From: DASSBR01 sp035708085
Lineage (GTDB): Bacteria; Pseudomonadota; Gammaproteobacteria; Natronospirales; DASSBR01
Assembly: GCA_035708085.1 (NCBI GenBank)
Contig: DASSTE010000074.1
Location: forward strand, 1-64,000
Direction: 5' to 3'
Length of the DNA: 64,000 nt
Positions within the stretch are counted from its first letter, which is position 1. Every line of letters starts with the position of its first letter. This document shows positions 16,400 through 24,468 of this stretch, piece by piece. The translations under genes were made by a program, and so were the position numbers. The notes below the pieces were generated by a model, which saw nothing but the letters and a program-made list of their open reading frames with translations, ran no database searches and had not been told where the DNA came from.

Positions 16400-17704
16400 A
16401 TGAATAGAATAATTGCGGGCGTGGTCATGGCGTCGCTCGGGCAGGCGGCGCTGGCAGCCGCTGCCATCGGCCCGCCCGAATGGACCCAGTACCGCATGGG
16501 GCCGACCAGCAATGCGGTATATCGCGATCCGGGCGCCGCCGCGAACAGGGTGCTGCCGAGCCACGTGTACCACACGAACGCACCGCTGCGCGCAACGCCG
16601 GTGATCGTCAACGGCCGGCTGTACATCGGTAACCACAAGACTGGTGGACTGCAGGCGTTCGATCTCGAAACCGGCCGAATGCTGTGGCACAACAAGGCGC
16701 CTAATTGGGTGCACTCGGAAATGACCGATGCCGGCGGGCTGCTGTACGTCGGCTACGGCGACCGCGTGTTCGTCACACCCTGGCTGCGCGGCGAGGGGCC
16801 GAGCGGCGTGCTGGCGCTCAACCCGGATACCGGCAAGATCGTCTGGCACTTCGAGACCGTGGGCGAAGTCATGCCGACGCCGGCCTACCGCAACGGTGTC
16901 GTTTACGTGACCACCGGCGCGGGCGAACTCTATGCACTCGACGCGAAGACCGGTGCGGTCCGCTGGCAGTTGCCGCTCAGAACCAGGCGCATCACCGTCG
17001 ACACCGGTCTGCATTTGTCTGCGGGGCTGCCCGCCTTTGTCAGCATGTCGTCGCCGCACATCAAGAACGGGGTGCTTTACGTCGGCGGGCTCGACACGGT
17101 GTTTGCGATCGATCTTGCGACGCACAAGGTCAAGTGGCAGTTTTCGCGGCTGGCGTCGTTCACCGACGTGCCGGTGGCGATCTCGAAGCAGGGCGTCATC
17201 GTCACCACCGGCGTCAAGGTGCCGGTGCAGTTGAGCTACGCGGAAATACGCAAATACGGTGCGGTGCGCGAGGACTACCATTTCATCTACGCGATCAACC
17301 CGGACGGCAGCCTGCGCTGGAAACACCTGATGGGGCCGGGCTCGCAGCAGGAAAACAACACCTCCGGCGCGCCGGCGATCGCCAACGGCCGCGTCTACGT
17401 CGGCAGCCCGTACGCCAAGGCATTTTTCGCCTACGACGTCAGCTCCGGCAAGCTGCTGTGGAAGTATTTCACCGGCGTCAAAATCAAGGGGCCACCGGCC
17501 ATTGTCGATGGCTTCGTTTTCTTCGGCGACACGCGCGGGACGTTATACGTACTGAACGCGAAGACCGGCAAGCTGATTCAGAAGCGACACTTTCCCGATG
17601 CGCTTGCGCCGGCTGGACCTGTCGTGATCGACCGGAATCTCTATGTCGGTTGCCAGGACGGCAACGTTTACTCGATTCCGCTGAAGGACCTTACAAGAAA
17701 GTAG
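16400..17704 (+). CDS. Exported PQQ-type beta-propeller repeat protein
   Basis: About 434 residues. A signal peptide (MNRIIAGVVMASLGQAALA) precedes seven or so repeats of the PQQ/BamB-like blade motif (for example LYALDAKTGAVRWQ, LQAFDLETGRMLW, LYVLNAKTGKLIQ). It lacks the catalytic calcium and quinone residues pattern of true dehydrogenases, so it is best called a propeller scaffold or BamB-like periplasmic protein. AAGGG lies 7 nt before the ATG at 16400; another ATG at 16394 is too close to the SD. The TAG stop at 17702-17704 runs into a palindromic repeat. Confidence 0.85.
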   Translation: MNRIIAGVVMASLGQAALAAAAIGPPEWTQYRMGPTSNAVYRDPGAAANRVLPSHVYHTNAPLRATPVIVNGRLYIGNHKTGGLQAFDLETGRMLWHNKAPNWVHSEMTDAGGLLYVGYGDRVFVTPWLRGEGPSGVLALNPDTGKIVWHFETVGEVMPTPAYRNGVVYVTTGAGELYALDAKTGAVRWQLPLRTRRITVDTGLHLSAGLPAFVSMSSPHIKNGVLYVGGLDTVFAIDLATHKVKWQFSRLASFTDVPVAISKQGVIVTTGVKVPVQLSYAEIRKYGAVREDYHFIYAINPDGSLRWKHLMGPGSQQENNTSGAPAIANGRVYVGSPYAKAFFAYDVSSGKLLWKYFTGVKIKGPPAIVDGFVFFGDTRGTLYVLNAKTGKLIQKRHFPDALAPAGPVVIDRNLYVGCQDGNVYSIPLKDLTRK

Positions 17705-17713
17705 CTAGTGCTA

Positions 17714-17765
17714 AGTCGCTAGGACCGAGTGAAGAGGTTCTTCTCTGAACTCAGTCCTAGCGACT
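17714..17765. repeat. Palindromic repeat R1, copy 1 (between convergent genes)
   Basis: AGTCGCTAGGACCGAGT (17714-17730) pairs with ACTCAGTCCTAGCGACT (17749-17765), with an inner GAAGAG/CTTCTC helix. The leftward protease gene takes its last codons and TAG stop from the right arm. A second copy is at 23869-23935. Confidence 0.9.
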
Positions 17766-20574
17766 AGCGACTTTCCCGAGGTCCGCGCCGGGTCCAGCGG
17801 CCGCCCTTGCGGACCAGTTCGTACGTCGGCCAGTAATGCGGCTCGAGTTTCATTGCGACGAGGCCGGGGCGGCCGTCCGGGTCGATGACGCGCAGGCGCA
17901 GCGCCGAATGTCCGGGCGCGGCGCGGACTGCGGCCAGGAACGTCTTGATGTCGGGCGTTGGATTGCCGTTCACGGAAACAATGCGCAAACCCGGCGACAG
18001 GCCGTAACGGCTCGCAGGTGATCCATAATTGAAGTAGGCGACCCAGACGCCGGTGCGCGGCTGGCCGCGTTGCGTCGCCAGCGTGCGCGGCGGGCGTTGC
18101 AGGATCGCACCGCCCCAGACCAGCACCCGGTCGAGCGCGCCGGTATCGAGCAGCCTGGTGGGCATCGTGATATGCATAACCTTGCTGTCGCGCAGCACGG
18201 TCAGCGCAACGGACGGCTTTTGGCTCAGGTGTGCGAGCTGTTCGAAGTTGTGCAGCGGCCGGCTGTCGATTGCCAGCAGCAAGTCGCCGATGCGCAACTT
18301 GCCCTCGGCCGGGCCGCCTGCTGCGAGGCGAGTCACCATCAGCACCTGGCGGTCGGTATCCGACCCCGCTTCAAATATTTTGGCCCATTGCGCCGGCAGT
18401 CCGCGTTCGCGCGCATCGGCGAGCGACAGTGGCCAGAATTCGGCGCCCAGAGTACGCACCGCCGGATGATCCGAATTCTCGACGTGCTGAATCAGCGACT
18501 GCACCAGCCACAGCGGGATCCCCATCAGCGCCTGGTGCAGCTTCTGGCCGCTCTGCCACGCGAAGCTCGACCACAGCGCAACCACGCGGCCCTGCGCGTC
18601 GGCCAGTACGCCTTCGACGCCGGCCGGTGCGTCGACGACGCGGATTACGTCGAGGTTGCTGTCGCGGAACCGCAGCGTTGCCGATACCGGCAGCGCCAGC
18701 GGCTGAATATCGGCGACCACGCTGGCCTGGCTGACCAGCGACTGGCGGTCGTTGAAGCCAACCACCCAGACCGGATCGCCGGCGTCAAGGTTGCCGTTGC
18801 CAAAGCGCGCGCTTCTGACCGGGGTGTCGCCCAGCAGCTTCGGGTCGTAGTGCAGCACGGCGAGGTTGTGAATCGGGTCGATGTAGGCGACTTTGGCCGG
18901 AATCGACACGGAACCCGCGAAGCTCAGTTGCAACTGGCCCATGGAGACCGGCACGGTGTTGCGGTCGACGATCACGAGGCCTTGTTTCGCGTCGATGATC
19001 AGGCCGGTGCCGACGTAGTGCGTCTCCTGCACACCCTCGATCTGGTACGGCATGTTGAACTGGACGTACACCAGTGACGGCGCCAGCGCGCGTTTGCGCG
19101 CGTCGCCGTAGTCGGGATACTGCACCGTGGTCGGCTTGACCGGCTTCGCCGGCTGTGCCGGCGGAAGTTGCTTGCACGGCCACAGGCCACGGCCGCGATG
19201 GCAGCGACGCGGCGGGAACCAGCGGCTGCCGAGCCGGACGAGCGCGGTGTGCGGCTGGTCGGGGTTGTCGGCTGTATAGAAGCGCACGCTCACGCGCGTG
19301 CCGTTCGGATAGCGCTCCAGTTGCTGCTGGAATGCATCGAGATCGGGCACGGCAACATGGCCGAACTGCGTGATGACTGCGCCGCGGCCGATGCCGGCGT
19401 TGCTGAATACGAAGCCGGGGTCGGCGACGTAGACGCCCCGAATCGGTTTGCCGAAGCTGCGCGCGAGTTCATACGACAGGTTGTTCAGCACTGCGCCGCC
19501 GTATTCGAGATAGCTGGACGGGCTGATCGCGTGCAGGTTTGCGACCGGCATTTTGAACTGTAGCGGACTGCCTCCGCGCTCGATGTCGAGCGAGACCGTC
19601 TGGCCGACACGATGGTCGAGGATGTCGGCGAGGCTGTCGAAGCCGGTCACGAGCTTCTCGTTGACCGACACCAGCACGTCGCCTGGCTGGAGCTTGCCGC
19701 TGCCGGGCCCACCGGGAACGACATCATTGACGACCAGCAGGCCGCTCGAATCAGGTGCCTTCTTGCGCGCGCGCTGCACGACCTCGGCGCGGACGCCGAG
19801 GCGGTCGAGCTGGTTGTAAGGCTGGTGCAGGAAGACGGTCTCGAGCGTGCCGCGCGGGACCGGTTGATTTTCCTGGATGTACCTCAGCGCCACGACCACG
19901 CGGTCAAGCGGCAGGAAATAGCTCGACGAACTGTCGGTCCCGCCGCCGGCATTGAGCGCGATGACGTGGCCGGCGATATCGATTACGGGTGAGCCGGACG
20001 AGCCGCCGGACGTGCCCGAGTCGGCCTGGAAATAGAACGTGTTGAAATCGTTGTAGCGCGATGCGCCGTAGTAGGGTGCGTTGCGGTCAGTGCGCGCGAG
20101 CGTGCCGGCAAGAATCGACATCTGCTCGCCGGCATCGTTACCGATGATGCGAATTTCCTCACCAATTCGCGCCTCGGCCGGTGCGAGCTTCAATGCCTTC
20201 GGGTGGATGTACTTGAGCTTTGACGGGTCGTAGTGAAAGAACCCGAAGTCATGCACCGGGTCGCGATAAATCGGCGTCAGCGGGATTTCCTCGTGATCCT
20301 TGAAGACGGCTGTCGCAACCACCGGTCCCGGCTGTACCACATGACGGTTGGTCAGGATGATGCCGCGTTTGGCATCGACGATGAAGCCGGTCGCCTCGCC
20401 GGTAAAGTTCCACTCGGTATCGAACGCACGCGGCGCGTCGATCTTGATGCTGACCACCGCCGGCTCGACGCGCTGGATGACAGGCGTCCAGTCGGCCTTG
20501 GTGGCGGCGTGAGCGGCGGGTGGCGCAAACGCCATGAGCAGAACTGGAACTATGAGTGCGGCAAATTTTGGCAT
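17764..20574 (-). CDS. Exported double trypsin-like protease with PDZ domains; second protease half degenerate
   Basis: 936 residues: signal peptide to about residue 23, protease-like domain 1 (about 30-235), PDZ domains (about 265-450), protease-like domain 2 (about 495-690), then further PDZ-like regions (to about 925). Domain 1 keeps the HtrA catalytic triad: His78 in TNRHVV, Asp109 in VHDFG, Ser193 in GGSSGSPV. In domain 2 the aligned positions are Asn539, Asn570 and Glu654, so it cannot be catalytic by this mechanism. The arrangement resembles yeast Nma111 and plant Deg7, and is twice the length of DegP. It is 20 bp behind the PfkB kinase gene. Confidence 0.88.
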   Translation of the reverse strand: MPKFAALIVPVLLMAFAPPAAHAATKADWTPVIQRVEPAVVSIKIDAPRAFDTEWNFTGEATGFIVDAKRGIILTNRHVVQPGPVVATAVFKDHEEIPLTPIYRDPVHDFGFFHYDPSKLKYIHPKALKLAPAEARIGEEIRIIGNDAGEQMSILAGTLARTDRNAPYYGASRYNDFNTFYFQADSGTSGGSSGSPVIDIAGHVIALNAGGGTDSSSSYFLPLDRVVVALRYIQENQPVPRGTLETVFLHQPYNQLDRLGVRAEVVQRARKKAPDSSGLLVVNDVVPGGPGSGKLQPGDVLVSVNEKLVTGFDSLADILDHRVGQTVSLDIERGGSPLQFKMPVANLHAISPSSYLEYGGAVLNNLSYELARSFGKPIRGVYVADPGFVFSNAGIGRGAVITQFGHVAVPDLDAFQQQLERYPNGTRVSVRFYTADNPDQPHTALVRLGSRWFPPRRCHRGRGLWPCKQLPPAQPAKPVKPTTVQYPDYGDARKRALAPSLVYVQFNMPYQIEGVQETHYVGTGLIIDAKQGLVIVDRNTVPVSMGQLQLSFAGSVSIPAKVAYIDPIHNLAVLHYDPKLLGDTPVRSARFGNGNLDAGDPVWVVGFNDRQSLVSQASVVADIQPLALPVSATLRFRDSNLDVIRVVDAPAGVEGVLADAQGRVVALWSSFAWQSGQKLHQALMGIPLWLVQSLIQHVENSDHPAVRTLGAEFWPLSLADARERGLPAQWAKIFEAGSDTDRQVLMVTRLAAGGPAEGKLRIGDLLLAIDSRPLHNFEQLAHLSQKPSVALTVLRDSKVMHITMPTRLLDTGALDRVLVWGGAILQRPPRTLATQRGQPRTGVWVAYFNYGSPASRYGLSPGLRIVSVNGNPTPDIKTFLAAVRAAPGHSALRLRVIDPDGRPGLVAMKLEPHYWPTYELVRKGGRWTRRGPRESR

Positions 20575-20594
20575 AGCGGGAGAGGGAATGAGAA

Positions 20595-21530
20595 TCAGGA
20601 AAAGCTGTACCCGAACGTTTCGACAAACCGTCGGGCAAATTGCTCCCGGGTAAACTGGTGATTTTGCGTGCCGGTGTGCGCGACCTTGATCGCGCCGAGC
20701 AGCGCGGCGACGCGGCCGGTAGTCTCCCAGTCCATGTCATTCAGCAGGCCGTAAATCAGTCCGGCACGATAGGCGTCGCCGCACCCGGTCGGATCGCGCA
20801 CTGCCTCCGGCTTGACCACGTCGATCTCGACTTGTTTGCCGTCGGTGTAAATGACCGAGCCTTCGCCGCCGCGGGTCACGACCATCGCGGCGACCCGTTG
20901 GGCAAGCTTGTCGAGCGACAGGCCGGTCTTGCTCTGCATCAGTTCGGCTTCGTAGCTGTTCAGGGTCAGCCATTCGGCCTGATCGGTGAAGGCGAGCAGG
21001 TCGTTGCCGTCGAACATCGGCATACCCTGGCCGGGGTCGAACATGAATGGAATGCCGGCATCGGCAAACTGCCGCGCGTGCTGCAGCATGCCGTCGCGGC
21101 CGTCCGGGGAGACGGTGCCGAGGCGCAAGCCGTCACCGGTCGGCACGCGGTTCTGGTGCGATTCGTTCATCGCGCCGGGGTGAAACGCAGTGATCTGATT
21201 GTCGTCGACGTCGGTGGTGATATAGGCCTGCGCGGTGTAGTGCTCCGGCAGCTTGCGAATGTATTCGGAAGAAATCCGGTTCCGATTCAGCCAGTCCTGG
21301 TATGGCCCGAAGTCGAGGCCAACGGTGGCCATTGGCGCGGCGTCCGCCTCCAGCAGAGCCAGGCTGTAGGCAATGTTACCCGCGCAACCTCCAAAGTTGC
21401 GGCGCATCTCCGGCACCAGGAACGACACATTCAACATGTGAACCTTGTCCGGCAGGATGTCGTCCTTGAAGCGGCCGGGGTAGACCATGATGGTGTCGTA
21501 GGCGATTGAGCCGGTGATTAATGCGTCCAT
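20595..21530 (-). CDS. PfkB-family sugar/nucleoside kinase
   Basis: 311 residues of ribokinase/PfkB fold. The N-terminal GSIAYDTIM and GGCAGNIAYSLA motifs bind substrate. The C-terminal signature DPTGCGDAYRAGLI holds the catalytic aspartate and anion hole. This particular subgroup is often annotated as adenosine kinase-like, but the substrate (adenosine, ribose or another sugar) cannot be decided from sequence. An AAGGA SD lies about 10 nt before the ATG. It probably heads a two-gene unit with the double protease. Confidence 0.85.
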   Translation of the reverse strand: MDALITGSIAYDTIMVYPGRFKDDILPDKVHMLNVSFLVPEMRRNFGGCAGNIAYSLALLEADAAPMATVGLDFGPYQDWLNRNRISSEYIRKLPEHYTAQAYITTDVDDNQITAFHPGAMNESHQNRVPTGDGLRLGTVSPDGRDGMLQHARQFADAGIPFMFDPGQGMPMFDGNDLLAFTDQAEWLTLNSYEAELMQSKTGLSLDKLAQRVAAMVVTRGGEGSVIYTDGKQVEIDVVKPEAVRDPTGCGDAYRAGLIYGLLNDMDWETTGRVAALLGAIKVAHTGTQNHQFTREQFARRFVETFGYSFS

Positions 21531-21573
21531 TTTTGGAATATCCTTTTAAGTTGTTGGCTTCGTTTTCGGCGCC

Positions 21574-21671
21574 CGCCGCGGTAGGCATTGCCGGGGACGC
21601 CGTAAATACATCCCTGTAGGCTCTGGGTTCGGCTCCTGCCTCACACAGCCCCGGCAATACCTACCGCAGCG
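21574..21671 (+). repeat. Stem-variable element, copy A
   Basis: The left arm 21574-21596 and right arm 21649-21671 pair over 23 positions with two mismatches. The core between them starts GACGCCGTAAATACATCC and continues GGCTCTGGGTTCGGCTCCTG. The core recurs in copies B, C and D while the arms differ. Confidence 0.85.
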
Positions 21672-21759
21672 TGCGCCTGCGCTCACGAATCCATGAGCTT
21701 TCATCCGTTTTCTTGCCGGCCACGATGGCTGGCTTCTTCTCTTGCGACATCGAGCGCAG

Positions 21760-21857
21760 CCGAAGATCGGGCTGGAAAAAGGGGAAACAAGGAACATTGT
21801 CCGAAGCCATGGATGGCTGAGTTATGTTCCGGCCCCTTTTTGCAGCCCAATCTTCGG
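21760..21857. repeat. Long inverted repeat with 25-bp arms
   Basis: Arms 21760-21784 and 21833-21857 (CCGAAGAT...AAAAAGGGG against its complement) pair with two mismatches. A further inner pair GGAACAT/ATGTTCC surrounds CCATGGATGGC. It may be a divergent relative of the stem-variable elements. Confidence 0.75.
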
Positions 21858-21860
21858 GAA

Positions 21861-21887
21861 GTCGCCAGCACAGGATGTGCTGGCGAC
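21861..21887. repeat. Perfect 12-bp hairpin, 3-nt loop
   Basis: GTCGCCAGCACA (21861-21872) and TGTGCTGGCGAC (21876-21887) are exact complements around the loop GGA. Confidence 0.85.
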
Positions 21888-21911
21888 CAAGCGACAGGAG
21901 CGGTGGTTTTG

Positions 21912-21937
21912 CCTACTTTTGCCGTAACAAAAGTAGG
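21912..21937. repeat. Perfect 10-bp hairpin CCTACTTTTG / CAAAAGTAGG
   Basis: 10-bp arms around the loop CCGTAA. It is of a type often seen next to other palindromes in high-GC gammaproteobacteria (recollection, not a search). Confidence 0.75.
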
Positions 21938-21993
21938 CCGGCTGCCGGGCCGGATACCGGCACCAATCATCCGCCGCCGAGGCGGCACAAAAC

Positions 21994-22410
21994 CTACCCA
22001 AAAAAAACAAGCAACCAAATGGCTACCAAATTGGCAAGCGAACAAAAAACAGCCGCCGAACCAAAATCCTTAGCCAACCCGGACAGTGGATGATGCTCAA
22101 AACTAATCCGATCAATAGCCTTCTCAATCCCGCTATTGAGCAGCTCGGTAATCAAAACGATAAACAGACTACCAACAAGCAGCGCCCGTTCAACGCCAGT
22201 TTGACCAAAATAAATCCCAACCGGCGTCAGCACAACAAACAAAACCAGGTCGAGCCGAAACGCCATTTCGCTCGCAAGCGCGCCACGAAAACCCTTGAAC
22301 GAGTTGCCGGTCGCGCGCACGAGGTGCGTCAGCGGCCCGACCCGCGCCTTGCGAATCTCAGGCTGAACGTTTCCAGACAAGGTCGAGTTGTCGTGCAGCC
22401 CTGACATCAT
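21994..22410 (-). CDS. dgkA: Diacylglycerol kinase (prokaryotic, DgkA)
   Basis: 138 residues with three membrane helices. It has the DgkA core: an N-terminal amphipathic region with ATGNSFKGFRGA, a conserved glutamate in ALASEMAFR, and the signature ITELLNSGIEKAIDR. It phosphorylates diacylglycerol to phosphatidate in the inner membrane, recycling lipid from envelope sugar-phosphate transfers. Its start overlaps the end of gcvPB by 53 bp; AGGAG ahead of ATGATG supports this start. It is thus the last gene of the glycine-cleavage unit, an unusual neighbour. Confidence 0.92.
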   Translation of the reverse strand: MMSGLHDNSTLSGNVQPEIRKARVGPLTHLVRATGNSFKGFRGALASEMAFRLDLVLFVVLTPVGIYFGQTGVERALLVGSLFIVLITELLNSGIEKAIDRISFEHHPLSGLAKDFGSAAVFCSLANLVAIWLLVFFG

Positions 22411-23809
22411 CGAGTCTCCTGACCGGCATCGTGTACGGCGCCTGCTTGAGCTTGTCGGCGTCGGCTTCGGCTTCCTTCTGAATCGCCGCCATCGCGTCCA
22501 CGAATGCGTCGATGATTTCCGGCGCCTCGGTTTCGGTCGGCTCGATCAGCAGGCATTCCGGGACCAGCAGCGGGAAATAAGTGGTCGGCGCGTGGAAGCC
22601 GTAGTCGAGCAGGCGCTTGGCGAAGTCCATCGCCGTGACTCCGAGTTCCTTCGCCTGGCGCTTGAGCGTGATGATGAATTCGTGGCTCGCGCGGCGATTC
22701 GGATAGGCGGCCTCGAAGCCGGCCTTCTCGAGCCGCTTCATCAGGTAGTTGGCGTTCAGCGTCGCGTAATCGGCAACGTTGTGCATGCCTTCGCGGCCCA
22801 GCAGCCGCGCGTAGATGTAGGCGCGCAACAGGACGCCGGCGTTGCCCATGAACGCCGACAGGCGACCGATGCTTTCCGGCAGGTCCTTGCGGGTCAGCCA
22901 GCGGTATTCGTCGCCGTCTTTGCCGACGATCGGCGTCGGCATGTAGGGCAGCAGGCGCTGGCTGACGCCGATCGCGCCGGAGCCCGGTCCGCCGCCGCCG
23001 TGCGGCGTCGAGAACGTCTTGTGCAGATTCATGTGAATGACGTCGAAGCCCATGTCGCCGGGGCGCACTTTGCCGAGGATGGCATTCAGGTTGGCGCCGT
23101 CGTAGTAGAGCAGGCCGCCGGCTTCGTGGACGATCTGCGCGATTTGGGAGATGCGCCGCTCGAACACGCCTAGTGTCGACGGGTTGGTCAGCATGATGCC
23201 GGCGGTCTTCGGGCCGACCGCGGCCTGCAAATCTTCGATGTCGACGTCGCCGTCGGGGCCGGTCCTGATTTCGCGTACGGTGCAGCCGCACATGACGGCG
23301 GTCGCCGGATTGGTGCCATGCGCGGCGTCCGGAACGATAATCTCGGTGCGCTCGGTATCGCCGCGCGCGCGGTGGTAGGCGCGGATCATCGCGACGCCCG
23401 CCAGTTCGCCCTGCGCGCCGGCCATCGGCGTCAGCGACACGCCTTTCATGCCGGTGACGTTCTTGAGAATTTCCTGCAGTTCGTACAGGCAGGCGAGAAA
23501 GCCCTGGCCGTGCTCTTCCGGGGCGAGCGGATGGCGGGCGAGCAACTCCGGCAGCATCGCCAGCGTGTTGCACGCGCGCGGGTTGTACTTCATCGTGCAC
23601 GAACCGAGCGGGTAGAAGTGCGTGTCGATCGAGAAGTTTTCCTGCGACAGCCGCGTGTAGTGGCGCACGACCTGCATTTCGGATACTTCCGGCAGCTCCG
23701 GCGCCTCGTCGCGCAGCTGGTCAGCCGGCAGATCGTCTGGCGGCGGGCACGTAAACGGCGCCTGCGCGGTGGCGCGGCGGCCGCGGCGGGAATGTTCGAA
23801 GATCAACAT
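22358..23809 (-). CDS. gcvPB: Glycine dehydrogenase (decarboxylating) subunit 2, P-protein C-terminal half
   Basis: 483 residues. It matches the C-terminal half of P-protein: SCTMKYNPRACN, DAAHGTNPATAVMCG, and the PLP-lysine motif NLHKTFSTPHGGGGPG. With GcvPA it forms the heterotetrameric P-protein that decarboxylates glycine and passes the aminomethyl group to the lipoyl arm of GcvH. It is separated from gcvPA by tpx and by palindrome R1, so it may have a promoter of its own. Confidence 0.96.
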   Translation of the reverse strand: MLIFEHSRRGRRATAQAPFTCPPPDDLPADQLRDEAPELPEVSEMQVVRHYTRLSQENFSIDTHFYPLGSCTMKYNPRACNTLAMLPELLARHPLAPEEHGQGFLACLYELQEILKNVTGMKGVSLTPMAGAQGELAGVAMIRAYHRARGDTERTEIIVPDAAHGTNPATAVMCGCTVREIRTGPDGDVDIEDLQAAVGPKTAGIMLTNPSTLGVFERRISQIAQIVHEAGGLLYYDGANLNAILGKVRPGDMGFDVIHMNLHKTFSTPHGGGGPGSGAIGVSQRLLPYMPTPIVGKDGDEYRWLTRKDLPESIGRLSAFMGNAGVLLRAYIYARLLGREGMHNVADYATLNANYLMKRLEKAGFEAAYPNRRASHEFIITLKRQAKELGVTAMDFAKRLLDYGFHAPTTYFPLLVPECLLIEPTETEAPEIIDAFVDAMAAIQKEAEADADKLKQAPYTMPVRRLDDVRAARQLDLVWKRSA

Positions 23810-23868
23810 CTCTAGCTGCTCTGTTAAAAGTTTTCGCTGCTGTACCGGTAACGCAATCTTTTCGCTTT

Positions 23869-23935
23869 AGTCGCTAGGACTGAGTGAAGAGGGAAGACAG
23901 GCATCTTTTCTCTTCCATACTCAGTCCTAGCGACT
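23869..23935. repeat. Palindromic repeat R1, copy 2 (between tpx and gcvPB)
   Basis: AGTCGCTAGGACTGAGT and ACTCAGTCCTAGCGACT form the outer 17-bp arms, with an internal GAAGAGGGAAGA/TCTTTTCTCTTC helix. The outer arms are as in copy 1 at 17714 (one base different) but the middle differs. Confidence 0.9.
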
Positions 23936-23951
23936 TAGTCCCAGCGACTTT

Positions 23952-24452
23952 CTATCCCAGCGCTTTCAGCGCCGCCTCGTAATCCGGTTCGTTACCGATT
24001 TCCGGCACCAGTTCGGTGTAGACCACCGTGTCGTTTTCGTCGATCACAACCACCGCGCGCGCGGTCAGCCCCGCCATCGGGCCATCCTCGATCAGCACGC
24101 CGTAGTCGCGCGCGAAATCGCGACCGCGCATCAGCGACAAGGTGATGACGTTCTCCAGCCCTTCGTCGCCGCAGAAGCGGCTCATCGCGAACGGCAGGTC
24201 GGCGGAAATGATCAGGATCACCGTGTCCGGATGGTCCTTCGCGTACTCGTTGAATTTCTTTGTGGACAGTGCGCACACCGGCGTATCCAGGCTCGGCACG
24301 ATGTTGAGCAGCTTCTTCCGGCCCTCCCATTCCGCCAGTGACACGTCCTTGAGGTCCTTATTGACGAGCGAAAAGTCGGGCGCGGTGCTGCCGACGCGGG
24401 GCAGTTCGCCGTTGGTGTTGATTGCGTTGCCGCGCAGGGTGATTTGAGTCAT
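23952..24452 (-). CDS. tpx: Thiol peroxidase (atypical 2-Cys peroxiredoxin)
   Basis: 166 residues, the normal Tpx length. The peroxidatic Cys60 is in PSLDTPVCALS and the resolving Cys94 in SRFCGDEGL, both conserved in Tpx. It reduces lipid and alkyl hydroperoxides using thioredoxin. A strong AAGGAG SD lies 8 nt before the ATG, and the gene starts 16 bp after gcvPA ends, so it is co-transcribed with the glycine-cleavage genes. An antioxidant gene between the two P-protein subunits is not a usual arrangement. Confidence 0.95.
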   Translation of the reverse strand: MTQITLRGNAINTNGELPRVGSTAPDFSLVNKDLKDVSLAEWEGRKKLLNIVPSLDTPVCALSTKKFNEYAKDHPDTVILIISADLPFAMSRFCGDEGLENVITLSLMRGRDFARDYGVLIEDGPMAGLTARAVVVIDENDTVVYTELVPEIGNEPDYEAALKALG

Positions 24453-24468
24453 GGCTGTTACTCCTTTT

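Larger units (their letters stand above)
21531..21993. other. Repeat hub without genes
   Basis: 463 bp between the PfkB kinase and dgkA holding four separate inverted-repeat structures (listed individually). Short open frames here are by-products of the palindromes and show no coding character. The rightmost 55 bp hold nothing recognisable. Confidence 0.75.

Noticed and set aside
21693..22073. Rightward open frames in the repeat hub
   Set aside because: They are composed of palindrome sequence, differ in all frames, and lack SD and family similarity.
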